Shown one piece after another: positions 1 through 7,957 of a stretch of 32,029 nucleotides of DNA. The DNA is taken from NCBI GenBank assembly GCA_016928025.1, contig JAFGLN010000019.1:1-32029 (forward strand), read 5' to 3'. The stretch is from Deltaproteobacteria bacterium. Lineage in GTDB: Bacteria; Desulfobacterota; Syntrophia; Syntrophales; JAFGHS01. The first letter of the stretch is position 1, and each line of letters starts with the position of its first letter. Both the position numbers and the translations under genes were made by a program. The notes beneath the pieces are model-generated. The model ran no database searches, had not been told where the DNA came from, and saw nothing but the letters and a program-made list of their open reading frames with translations.

Positions 1-87
1 ATTCCTTCGGAATGGGGTGACGACATCAATCGGAATCAGGTGACGGAATGAATCGGAATCGGGTGCCGGTTTGCGTCGGAATACGCA
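1..87. mobile_element. End of a probable IS21-type element: four 23-bp-spaced direct repeats
   Basis: Copies of TCGGAATSRGGTGMCGR begin at 7, 30 and 53, and a shorter copy (TCGGAAT) begins at 76, an exact 23-bp period. The last copy runs into a terminal CA at 86-87. Multiple direct repeats of about this length close to a CA/TG tip are typical of IS21-family ends, where they serve as transposase (IstA) binding sites. No transposase gene is visible because the element would extend to the left of the window, so the family assignment is inference. The boundary at 87 also fits because sequence from 88 onward reads as an ordinary protein start on the minus strand (88-177). Confidence 0.55.
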
Positions 88-177
88 TTTTAGATTCAGA
101 TTCTGCAAATACTGCATAGCACTGTTCAAGATAACATATTCATCCTCGAACAGCAGTAACTGCTTCCCGGTCTGCAT
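1..177 (-). pseudogene. Gene start interrupted by the repeat element (possible response-regulator N-terminus)
   Basis: An ATG at 177 on the minus strand opens a frame of 30 codons (177-88) before the repeat block. An AAAGGA lies about 13 bases upstream. The N-terminus includes the residues QLLLFEDEYVILNSAMQYL, which faintly recalls the beta1/acid pair/alpha1 segment of a CheY-like receiver domain. The frame stays open through the repeats to the window edge, but residues after codon 30 come from the repeated DNA and have low-complexity, non-protein character. I infer a gene cut by insertion. The receiver assignment is weak, since only one acidic pair and a hydrophobic strand support it. Confidence 0.35.
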
Positions 178-297
178 AACGATAAAATATCCTTTTAAAT
201 AGAAATCTATTCAATTATGAAACAAGAGGTTTAATCAATGGGATGATGCTCCTTGACTAACGTCGAAACCATCTTGACAATCAAGAGATCGAATGTC

Positions 298-1107
298 TCA
301 CGTCTTTATTCGCTGATATATTTCATAAGCTGCCGGCGATAAAGACTCAATGTCGTCAAATAGCGGTTTCAGCACCTGTTGATCCGGCAGCTCCCGCTGT
401 ATCCGATTTAAAAGATCCCGCTGAAACGCCAATCGCCGCGTCGGCGCAAAATTTAAATCGTAAAACCATACGGCAAGCATGACAAGATAATCACCCAGCG
501 TGGCAAGATTACCGCTGGAAACTGTTTTGGTTTCCATAGCTTCCTTCAAGACGGAAGGGCTAATACAGCGGTTTAAACTGATCTGAGGCAGCATTGTCGG
601 CAGTTCCCGAAATCCGTCGGCGGCAACGGATCTGAGGACCAGGTCCATAACGTCCAGTTTGTCCGCATCCCGCAGGACGTTGAGTAATCTGCGTTCTTTG
701 GGGCTGAGCCCCGGGGGAATGTCGGAGGTTCTATGATTATGAAACTCAACGGCACACAATAACGCGGCGCCATCGACGTCTGAAAGATGCCTCGAGATGT
801 TTTCCGCTTCCAGGACCTTACGACCGTAAGCACCATGATCCACTGTATCGGCGTCCCGGAATGATTCAAATTCAACAAACTGAGGAAAGCGCCCAACATC
901 ATGGACGAGCCCCGCCCCTTCTGCCAAGGACTGCTCCTCTTTCGGCAAGCCCAGGGTTCGGGCAATGGTGCGGGCATTCTCGGCAACCCGCTGACTATGA
1001 AACAATTTGAGTTCCAACGGGGAACACAAAACGCCATCCCCATTGCGATATCGATTGATGTAATTTTCAAACCAGACCTTAAGCACATACTGAACTTCGT
1101 TGGTCAT
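298..1107 (-). CDS. HD-domain metal-dependent phosphohydrolase
   Basis: The 269-residue product carries an HD superfamily core: an upstream His in the HSQRV helix, the paired HD in GLVHDVGRF, a His in VDHGAYGR, histidines in EFHNHR, and a final D in LRDADKLD. These are the expected metal ligands of HD phosphohydrolases, which cleave phosphomonoesters or phosphodiesters; the substrate cannot be read from sequence. The start at 1107 is preferred because GGAG lies 7 bases upstream. A TTG at 1182 would add 25 residues but has no good ribosome site. No membrane segment or signal peptide is evident. The gene is divergent from the Fe-S gene at 1416 and has no obvious operon partner. Confidence 0.8.
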   Translation of the reverse strand: MTNEVQYVLKVWFENYINRYRNGDGVLCSPLELKLFHSQRVAENARTIARTLGLPKEEQSLAEGAGLVHDVGRFPQFVEFESFRDADTVDHGAYGRKVLEAENISRHLSDVDGAALLCAVEFHNHRTSDIPPGLSPKERRLLNVLRDADKLDVMDLVLRSVAADGFRELPTMLPQISLNRCISPSVLKEAMETKTVSSGNLATLGDYLVMLAVWFYDLNFAPTRRLAFQRDLLNRIQRELPDQQVLKPLFDDIESLSPAAYEIYQRIKT

Positions 1108-1415
1108 TACCCTTCTCCGCAAATCCGGTACGCCTTCCACATGGATACTGTGTCTTACCGAGATCTTATCAAAACGCTCCAACAGTATTTCCTACAATAC
1201 CTGAACCTATCGGACAAGCATTAAAATCCACGACGATCTCTGAACCGCTGTTGATTGCGTTAGGACCTAAATCCATGGAGATGACGCAATCTGGATTTAT
1301 AATGTCGTTTATGCCACTTTTCGGGAATGGAATCAAATGATAAAAAAGCAAATCGGAATGGTTGCTGATCTCATATTGGCGAGCATTACGACAGATTATC
1401 GACAGGAGATTCATC

Positions 1416-2585
1416 ATGTTTCATGCCGATACATGCAAGCTCTGCGGGGCCTGTATCAAAGGCTGCCCGTTTATCATTATATCCACTGCCGAGGCCAAGG
1501 AAGAGATTGCCAAGTTTGTCAAGACAAGAGATTCGTCCCTCGTCATGAAAAACTGCGCCGGCTGTGGATACTGCAATACAATCTGCCCCACCCGATCCAA
1601 CCCGGCGGACCTTCGCAAAGAAATTCGCGCGGCCCGTATCGCCCAAGCCGGCGCCGGATGCATGGCGCTGATGCGGGAAGACGTCCCGGAGAACATTATG
1701 ACGGTGGGATTGCGACACCGCTGCGAGGAAAAAGAAGAGGCTCTAAAAAAATACATGAATCCGCCGAAGAGCAAGGCCGCTTTTTATATCGGCTGCGCCC
1801 TGTCCTATATATATACCGATTTGAATAAAACCAAACTTCTGGACGGGCTTCCCGTTTTAGGCGGCATGAAATACTGCTGCGGCGGTTATATCCGGAATAC
1901 CTTCGGCGAGCAGGAAGCCAAATTCCGTGGGGAAGAGCTATTGAAGGCATTCCGTGGCCTGGGTCTCAAAAAACTGATTACTTTTTGTCCCGAATGCGAT
2001 TACATGCTCAAAAAGGTCTATCCGGAACTGGTCGTCGGGTTCGACCTGGAAATTCAGAGCATCGCCGAATATCTGCTGGAAAAATTCCCATCCGGCGAGA
2101 TCGAATTTCCCCACCGGCTTGACATGAAAATTACTCTGCATGACTCCTGTGCCTGGAGGGCGCTTAATGAAGAGATTTACGAAGCGCCGCGGAAGCTACT
2201 TGAATTGTTGGGAGCGCAGGTCGTCGAGATGAAACACAACCGCAGGAAATCCTGGTGTTGCGGCACACCGTTGACGGCTGTCAATCCCAAAGCGGCGGAA
2301 AAGGCGGCGGAAAAGCGGGTGGCTGAGGCGATGGCAACGGGGGCCCAAGCCATAGCGATCAGTTGTAACGGTTGTTTTGCCCTGAACAGAAAAGCCTCGG
2401 AAAAAAATCTGGATGTGTTCAACATCACCGAATTGTTTCAAATGGCCCTGGGTGAACGTCCTCCTCACCGGATCAGCGAAGAAATGAACCATATGGTGAA
2501 AAATTTTATGCAAACCATCACGGCGAATCCGTATTTGCTGACGAAGAAATACCGGATAAAAAACGGCCAACTAACGGAATGCTGA
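1416..2585 (+). CDS. Fe-S/CCG-domain oxidoreductase subunit (HdrD/GlpC-like)
   Basis: This 389-residue protein has two N-terminal [4Fe-4S] ferredoxin motifs (C7, C10, C13, C17 and C47, C50, C53, C57). Two cysteine-rich CCG modules follow: YCCGGYIRN with CPEC, then HDSC, WCCGTP and SCNGC. This is the architecture of HdrD/GlpC/GlcF electron-transfer subunits, where CCG modules hold a non-cubane or other Fe-S cluster that handles heterodisulfides, quinones or flavoprotein partners. The ATG at 1416 has AGGAG about 8 bases upstream. The gene converges on a leftward operon encoding two more proteins of the same class and an FAD oxidoreductase, so a shared electron-transfer role is likely. The electron donor and acceptor are unknown. 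Confidence 0.85.
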   Translation: MFHADTCKLCGACIKGCPFIIISTAEAKEEIAKFVKTRDSSLVMKNCAGCGYCNTICPTRSNPADLRKEIRAARIAQAGAGCMALMREDVPENIMTVGLRHRCEEKEEALKKYMNPPKSKAAFYIGCALSYIYTDLNKTKLLDGLPVLGGMKYCCGGYIRNTFGEQEAKFRGEELLKAFRGLGLKKLITFCPECDYMLKKVYPELVVGFDLEIQSIAEYLLEKFPSGEIEFPHRLDMKITLHDSCAWRALNEEIYEAPRKLLELLGAQVVEMKHNRRKSWCCGTPLTAVNPKAAEKAAEKRVAEAMATGAQAIAISCNGCFALNRKASEKNLDVFNITELFQMALGERPPHRISEEMNHMVKNFMQTITANPYLLTKKYRIKNGQLTEC

Positions 2586-2597
2586 GGTCAATCAAAG

Positions 2598-2642
2598 ACA
2601 GCCGTCCTTTTCCGGAAGGTCTTCCCGGAAAATGACGGCTGT
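2598..2642. terminator. Long stem-loop between convergent redox genes
   Basis: The arm ACAGCCGTC (2598-2606) pairs with GACGGCTGT (2634-2642), and an inner TTTTCCGG/CCGGAAAA stem continues it with one-base offsets and a nine-base loop. It sits exactly between two convergent stop codons (2585 and 2664), so it most likely ends transcription from both sides. A strong U-tract is lacking in either direction, so efficiency is uncertain. Confidence 0.65.
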
Positions 2643-2663
2643 TAGGGATTTTCATTATCAGGC

Positions 2664-3833
2664 TCACACCTGGCAAAATATTTCTGCAATATCCATCACT
2701 TTGAGTTGATCGTCCAGCCCTTCGGCTTTTGCGGCGTCCTCAAGCATGGTCAGGCAGTTGGGGCAGGCAACCGCCAGGATATCCGCTTTGGCATCGCGGG
2801 CTTCCCGGACTCTGATCCTCGCCGGGCTTTCTTCACTGCCCCCCAGAAAATCGGTGTAGAAATTTCCGCCGCCGCCGCCGCAACACAAAGCGCCTTTTTT
2901 ACTCCGGTCCATCTCAATAAAATCCGCGCCCTTCACGGCCTTGATGACTTTTCTGGGTGCCGTGTATTCGTCGTTCCAGCGGCCGAGGAAGCAGGGATCA
3001 TGAAACGTAATGCGCGCCCCGGATTTGTCCGGCAAGGATAATCTCCCGGCCTTGACAAGATCCGCGAAGATCTGGGTCGAATGATAAACATTAAAATGAC
3101 CGCCGAATTCGGGATACTTGTTTTTGAAAACATTGTAGGCATGGGGAGACAGGGTGATGATATTTTTCACGCCTAAATCGGAGAACTGCTGAATGTTTCT
3201 CGTGGCCAGGTTCTCCAGCAAGGCCTCCTCACCCATCATATCCACTTCATTACCGTCGCAGAGCTCTTCGTTCCCCAGCACGCCGAACGAAACGCCTCCG
3301 TCAATCAACAGCTGTGCCGTCGCCCGCGCCGCTTTCTGGGCACGGGTATCATAGGCGCCTTCACAACCGACATAATAAAGATATTCCTGTCCCCCGTACG
3401 ATTCGACCGGCATCCCATTCATCCAATCCGATCTTTTCTGGGCGTCAATACCGTAAGGGTTGCCGTACAGCTGCACATTTTGAAAAAATTTCTTGACCAG
3501 ATTCGGTAACCGGCCCATTTCAACCATGGCCGCCTTTGCGGCGACGGTCATATTGACGATATCCTCGTTGAAACTGAGTGGGCATTTTTCGACACAGCTT
3601 TTGCACGATGTACAGGTATAGAGAATTTGCGTTAAATGCTCCGACCAGGGGATTTCTCCGGTCAACCAGGCGTAAATCAACCACAACCGTCCGCCGTTAG
3701 AATAACTTTCCATTCGGAATCTCGCATAAGACGGACAATTCGTCACATCGTCCCAGTGGGTCGGAAATTTGCAGTATCCGCATCGAAAACATCGATGAAT
3801 TAAATCTTTATACTTATATTCGTCCAGGTTCAT
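2664..3833 (-). CDS. Fe-S/CCG-domain protein (HdrD/GlcF-like)
   Basis: The 389-residue protein begins with an unusual cluster motif, C15, C18, C21 and then C33, with an 11-residue gap replacing the normal three. A regular ferredoxin motif follows at C74, C77, C80 and C84. The C-terminal CCG module shows HDPC, LCCGGGGG and CPNC. The family passes electrons between a flavoprotein and a quinone, heterodisulfide or membrane partner. Its ATG overlaps the stop of the FAD oxidoreductase gene by one base (TAATG), and a GGAGG lies about 7 bases upstream inside that gene. This indicates translational coupling and a probable GlcD/GlcF-type complex. It ends at the shared terminator-like hairpin. Confidence 0.88.
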   Translation of the reverse strand: MNLDEYKYKDLIHRCFRCGYCKFPTHWDDVTNCPSYARFRMESYSNGGRLWLIYAWLTGEIPWSEHLTQILYTCTSCKSCVEKCPLSFNEDIVNMTVAAKAAMVEMGRLPNLVKKFFQNVQLYGNPYGIDAQKRSDWMNGMPVESYGGQEYLYYVGCEGAYDTRAQKAARATAQLLIDGGVSFGVLGNEELCDGNEVDMMGEEALLENLATRNIQQFSDLGVKNIITLSPHAYNVFKNKYPEFGGHFNVYHSTQIFADLVKAGRLSLPDKSGARITFHDPCFLGRWNDEYTAPRKVIKAVKGADFIEMDRSKKGALCCGGGGGNFYTDFLGGSEESPARIRVREARDAKADILAVACPNCLTMLEDAAKAEGLDDQLKVMDIAEIFCQV

Positions 3834-5191
3834 TATTTTACCTCCCAGTTTCCGGGATTCATAATCCCGTTCGGATCAAGAAGATCTTTGACTTTCTTCA
3901 TTAATTGGAGCGTCGTTCTATCCATCCGGTCCATCATCAGTTTTTGACCGAAGACCGCCGGCTTCCAGATGGTGCCGTTGATCTCCATAACCATTTCATC
4001 CGTTTCGTGCAGGGCTTCCCTTGCATGTCTGACGGTTTCCGGATCGGCCCGATTAAAGGCGTAGAACCAGGAAAACATCATGGCATGGCAGCACCCGATA
4101 ACCCGCCCCAAAACGGTGTAAGGGATATCGTGCTTCTCGGAAATTTCCGCGCCTCTTCGATAACATTCCGGATACGATGAAACCGGCATGATGGAACCGA
4201 CATATTCAAAACCGCCGCCTTTCTTCCAGTCCGCCGATTTGCTGATGGTCGGTCTGGCTCTTTCCATCGAAACGGCGCCGATGCCGCCAACACCGCTGTG
4301 AATATATTTGGCAAGGGTCACGTCAAAAATCATGTGGCGCTTAAATTCAATTTCCTCTTCATAGTCTCCGGCAATTATGATGCTGGTGTTGTGAATCCGG
4401 TTCATCATCGGCGGAATGGCCGCACTGGTGGTGATCAAGTCCTCCGATAAGCCAAGATGCGACAGCTCGTAAAGAATCTCCGGAACCAATTCCTCATCGA
4501 TGACCGAGAACACATCCATTTCCCGGATTTTCTTATAGGGAAACAACCGCAACGAAACCTTGGTGATGATACCGGTGGTACCGTTCCAGCCCAGGAAAAA
4601 ACCCAGATCCGGCAAGGGATGCATGGTGTACCAGCCGGAACCCACGGCGCAGGACCCAAACCGGGCAATCTCTCCCGTCGGCAGAACAACTTCCAGACCA
4701 TTGATCATGTCGGTATTAAAACCGTAAGGATGGGCCAGGTCTCCCTGGCCATGAATGGCGATATTCCCAGCAACGGTGGCGGCGGGCGGGGCACCGGGCT
4801 CGGAATGCATTAAATGCGGATGCTGTTTATGCAGATAAGCAGTAATCGCTCCATGGGATATGCCCCCTTCGACGACTATGTACCGGGCCTGTTCGTTGAC
4901 CTCAATAATCTGATCCATTCTTTTCATATCAATAATGATGCCGCCTTTCAAAGGCAAGGCCAGGCCGGCCAGGGTCAATCCGCCTCCCAGCGGGACAATC
5001 GCGACTTTCTCCTTGTTTGCCAGATAGACGATCTTTTGAACTTCTTCCACCCTCTTGGGCGCCACCACATATTCCGGCCACTGGGGTTCCGATGTGCCTA
5101 AATCTTTGGAATAGGTAAACAGCTCTTCATACCGATCGGAGGCATAATCTTCTCCGACAATGTCCATTAATGCATTTAAAATAGAACTCAT
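3833..5191 (-). CDS. FAD-binding oxidoreductase, GlcD/lactate-dehydrogenase type
   Basis: The 452-residue product matches the PCMH/VAO flavoprotein fold. The N-terminal FAD domain includes VVAPKRVEEVQKIV, the PLGGGLTLAG pyrophosphate-binding stretch and GAPPAATVAGNIAIHGQGDLAHPYG. The C-terminus ends in the characteristic DPNGIMNPGNW. GlcD-type enzymes oxidise 2-hydroxy acids and deliver electrons to Fe-S partner subunits. The true substrate here is unknown. The start at 5191 has GGGAGG 6-8 bases upstream; an upstream TTG/GTG frame extension is unlikely because it would overlap the preceding gene. The gene lies 13 bases after one Fe-S/CCG gene and overlaps the next by one base, strongly suggesting a three-subunit complex. 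Confidence 0.88.
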   Translation of the reverse strand: MSSILNALMDIVGEDYASDRYEELFTYSKDLGTSEPQWPEYVVAPKRVEEVQKIVYLANKEKVAIVPLGGGLTLAGLALPLKGGIIIDMKRMDQIIEVNEQARYIVVEGGISHGAITAYLHKQHPHLMHSEPGAPPAATVAGNIAIHGQGDLAHPYGFNTDMINGLEVVLPTGEIARFGSCAVGSGWYTMHPLPDLGFFLGWNGTTGIITKVSLRLFPYKKIREMDVFSVIDEELVPEILYELSHLGLSEDLITTSAAIPPMMNRIHNTSIIIAGDYEEEIEFKRHMIFDVTLAKYIHSGVGGIGAVSMERARPTISKSADWKKGGGFEYVGSIMPVSSYPECYRRGAEISEKHDIPYTVLGRVIGCCHAMMFSWFYAFNRADPETVRHAREALHETDEMVMEINGTIWKPAVFGQKLMMDRMDRTTLQLMKKVKDLLDPNGIMNPGNWEVK

Positions 5192-5204
5192 TATTCCCTC
5201 CCTC

Positions 5205-6251
5205 TTAAGCGATTTTTTCGCCAATGGCGAGCCGGCAAAGGTCACTCATAAATAAAGGCATGATGCCGTTTTTGCTTACCGGCATACCGAGTGTCTGCAT
5301 ACAGGCAGGACAATTAAACACGCAAATCTCCGCTCCGGCCTTTTTCATATCTTCAATATTTTTCTTTTGAATCTCAACACAATACCGGCGGCTGCCTTCT
5401 TTTTTCTGACCCAGAATCGTGGCGCCACAGCACAGGGCATTCTCATCGACATATTCCCGTTTAACCTGCTCTACGCCGATCAAGTCGAATATTTTACCGA
5501 CATAGGGATGCATATCCGGAGACAGACGGGAGGAACAGGGACGCTGATAAGCCACCTTAAAATTGAGGGGCTTAATGTCGTCTTTCAGCTCCAGAAGCTT
5601 ATGGTACAGATAGTCGAAAAGATGGATCGATTTGAAGGGAACCTCGATGCCGAAAGCGGGGGCATAGGAGGTATAGGTGCCGTAGCATTCATCGTGAAAT
5701 TGTATCAGTTCCGTTGCCTTGTGAGCGGCAATGGTTTCGAGAATATTAACCAATCGCTCATTGATGAGGGAGGTCTTTCCATAGTGGAGATACATGAGCT
5801 GACAAAAATAATGAAACATCTTCCGGGGATCATGGGACATGATGGGAAGACCCTCAAAAAGTTTACCCTGAACGTGATCCATCAGGTTACTGAAGACCCC
5901 CATGTTCAGAGCCGTGCCTTTGATTTCACTGATCTCCGGTTCTCCTCGGAAGGGAATACCTGTCTGTATTCCCCGTTTGACCAAGGGTTCCGGCAGGGGT
6001 GAAATACCGAGTTCATCCTGTCTTTGAACGATCAAATAAAATGGATGATTGCCGTGCGGACAGTATTCTTCACAGGCATAACAAGTCACACAATCATGTA
6101 AAACAAAAGAGTCCTCCCCGTTAATGATTTTCTCCATTTCCGCGCGGGCTGTATTCTGATCAATGTCCAAATGCTGACATCGAACCAGACAGTCCTGTGT
6201 TTTGCAGGCAAAACACATCTCTTCATTAAAATTCAATTTGTACATAGGCAT
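5205..6251 (-). CDS. Fe-S protein with degenerate ferredoxin motif and CCG module
   Basis: This 348-residue protein has two N-terminal cysteine groups, C13/C16/C21/C25 (spacing 2-4-3) and CVTCYACEEYCP. A CCG-type region follows with FHDEC, RPCSS, LCCGAT and NCPAC. It is a third, divergent member of the HdrB/HdrD-like class in this locus. Start choice is between ATG 6251 and ATG 6245. AAGGGAGGGG precedes both, and GGAGG spacing slightly favours 6245. It lies 13 bases upstream of the FAD oxidoreductase gene and is probably co-transcribed with it. It could relay electrons from an acyl-CoA or hydroxyacid flavoprotein to the other Fe-S subunits, but that is inference. Confidence 0.8.
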   Translation of the reverse strand: MPMYKLNFNEEMCFACKTQDCLVRCQHLDIDQNTARAEMEKIINGEDSFVLHDCVTCYACEEYCPHGNHPFYLIVQRQDELGISPLPEPLVKRGIQTGIPFRGEPEISEIKGTALNMGVFSNLMDHVQGKLFEGLPIMSHDPRKMFHYFCQLMYLHYGKTSLINERLVNILETIAAHKATELIQFHDECYGTYTSYAPAFGIEVPFKSIHLFDYLYHKLLELKDDIKPLNFKVAYQRPCSSRLSPDMHPYVGKIFDLIGVEQVKREYVDENALCCGATILGQKKEGSRRYCVEIQKKNIEDMKKAGAEICVFNCPACMQTLGMPVSKNGIMPLFMSDLCRLAIGEKIA

Positions 6252-6383
6252 GCCCCTCCCTTGTGGCTGTTGCGGTGAAAAATGACGATAGACAAATCTA
6301 CGTTTAGCACCTCGTTAAAATCCTTAATCAACACGTTACCCCTGTTCGGTCCGGAAAAGAACGCCTCATAACCGAAATGATGA

Positions 6384-6728
6384 TTAGGATGGGCTCGGAC
6401 CTCGCTTCATGAGTTCTTCTTTCAAGCGCTCGTTTTCCTGGGTGAGCCTGTTCACCTGTCTCGGATTCGTCCATCGCAATTGCTTGATGGCGTCCTCAAA
6501 GGCGAACATGCCGACGCGTCCGACGATGGCGTCCAGTGATTTGCAGGCAGGGCCGCCCAGGTTGCGGCTGACTTCCCCGAATTTATCTTCAATATGCCAA
6601 GCGGACACGGCGTCCTGATTGAACTTATCGATGACGATGCGAAACAGTCCCCTGGGGCCGTTAAAGCGGTTCTGCTCTGAATTAAAAACGATCGCTTCCC
6701 GGTTTTCGATGACCAGACCGGCCATCAT
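6384..6728 (-). CDS. Unrecognised 114-residue protein with C-terminal coiled coil
   Basis: I do not recognise this protein. The first 80 residues look globular and mixed alpha/beta (for example GLFRIVIDKFN and KSLDAIVGRVGMFAFEDAI). The end, RLTQENERLKEELMKR, is a short heptad-like helix. No signal peptide, transmembrane segment or cysteine motif is present. The start is one of two adjacent ATG codons at 6728/6725 and lacks a strong ribosome site. It begins 13 bases after the stop of the 383-residue unknown gene, so the two are probably translated together. It may be a regulatory or assembly partner for that protein. Confidence 0.6.
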   Translation of the reverse strand: MMAGLVIENREAIVFNSEQNRFNGPRGLFRIVIDKFNQDAVSAWHIEDKFGEVSRNLGGPACKSLDAIVGRVGMFAFEDAIKQLRWTNPRQVNRLTQENERLKEELMKRGPSPS

Positions 6729-6740
6729 GTAGCACTGGGG

Positions 6741-7892
6741 TCACAAATAGTGGGTCTGAAAAACAAACCGGGGGTCTTTGTCCCAGGGCTTGCGCAGGAA
6801 TATCTTTTCCACGCGGGTGTAGACGACCAGATCGACGCTGTCGTCCCGTATGGTGTTGATCTCGCGGATCCGGTCCGCCGGCGTCAGCTTGCCGTCGTCG
6901 TCGATGATGTTGGTCGGCCCCGTGCCGATGAGGGGGGAGTCGTATTTCGTATTGAGCTGGACCCGGCAATCTTCAAAGTCAAGAAAGAGACGCTCCCGGA
7001 TCGCCATGTCATGATGAATGAGGTTTTTGACTTGATAGGTTTCAAGGGTTAAAGGGCCGAGGGTTTTTTCCGCCAGGATCTTTCCCTGAGCATCAAGCCA
7101 GGCGACCCTCGCCGTTCCCGCTGCCCTGTCGCAGGACAAGACCTTGACGAAATAATCCTTTACCGCCACGGACTGTCCGACCTTCACCTGATCGGCGACG
7201 ATGGGCGGATCGTACGACGCCTTGAACCAGACGGCTTCCGGCGCCCCGGCCTCCTTGATCTGAACGCCTTTAGAGCCGTAATCGTCGATGACGACGTATG
7301 TCGCGCTGTGGGCGCTGTACGAATCGCCGAAGTATTGCAGAGGCGGCGGCGTCTTCAAGCCTTCCTCCGCCACATAGCCGGCGGATACCTTCTGGGGGGA
7401 CATCCCGTAAGCCGTTTTGTGCAGGACGATCCCTTTATCCCATGCAGGATGCCCGTTGGCAAAAACGTACTTCAATATCCCGGCCGTCACGCCAAAGTAA
7501 CTGTCCGTCAGGTAGAACGGGGCCATGGCCATCGTGCCGTCTTCCCCTAAAGAAACGGGCCGTCCGCCGAAAGGAATAAAGAAATTCTTCCTGACGACAA
7601 GGGCCTCCTCCTGGTCGATCCAGGCGGCTTCCTCTCCCGCAATCGAGCAGGGCTCCCCATTCAACGGGCCGAAATATTCTCCCCCGTTTTCGAAATGCAT
7701 CAGACCACCCGGCGGGATGATCATTTTTCCATCCTGCATGAAGCTCTGACGGATCATGAAGCCTTCCTGCACCATTCTCTTGATGCCGTGGCGGTTGGAA
7801 ATATTCTTTGGCCGGAGCAGTTTGGGCATTTCCGATGCGTCCACATAGCAGGCATCCTGACTCGGCAATTGATAGTGCGCGTTGGTTTCCAT
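6741..7892 (-). CDS. Unrecognised 383-residue soluble protein
   Basis: I do not recognise a family. The protein has no signal peptide or membrane segment. It is rich in beta-type segments and aromatic/acidic turns (MIIPPGGLMHFENGGEYFGP, APFYLTDSYFGVTAG, RLFLDFEDCRVQLNTKYD) and ends in FVFQTHYL. Only a few scattered cysteines occur, so it is not another Fe-S subunit. ATG 7892 is favoured over ATG 7916 because GGAGG lies 8 bases upstream. It sits between the crotonase and redox genes in the same direction with small gaps, so it probably belongs to the same pathway. An uncharacterised enzyme or scaffold acting on a CoA or carboxylate intermediate would fit, but the sequence does not prove it. 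Confidence 0.75.
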   Translation of the reverse strand: METNAHYQLPSQDACYVDASEMPKLLRPKNISNRHGIKRMVQEGFMIRQSFMQDGKMIIPPGGLMHFENGGEYFGPLNGEPCSIAGEEAAWIDQEEALVVRKNFFIPFGGRPVSLGEDGTMAMAPFYLTDSYFGVTAGILKYVFANGHPAWDKGIVLHKTAYGMSPQKVSAGYVAEEGLKTPPPLQYFGDSYSAHSATYVVIDDYGSKGVQIKEAGAPEAVWFKASYDPPIVADQVKVGQSVAVKDYFVKVLSCDRAAGTARVAWLDAQGKILAEKTLGPLTLETYQVKNLIHHDMAIRERLFLDFEDCRVQLNTKYDSPLIGTGPTNIIDDDGKLTPADRIREINTIRDDSVDLVVYTRVEKIFLRKPWDKDPRFVFQTHYL

Positions 7893-7957
7893 ATAAAAAA
7901 CCTCCTTGTTGATCACGGATCAGCAATCATGCCTTTATAAATGAATCCTGTCCATCT

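Noticed and set aside
1169..1417. 82-codon minus-strand frame upstream of the HD gene
   Set aside because: It overlaps the Fe-S gene start, has no ribosome site, and shows no recognisable domain.
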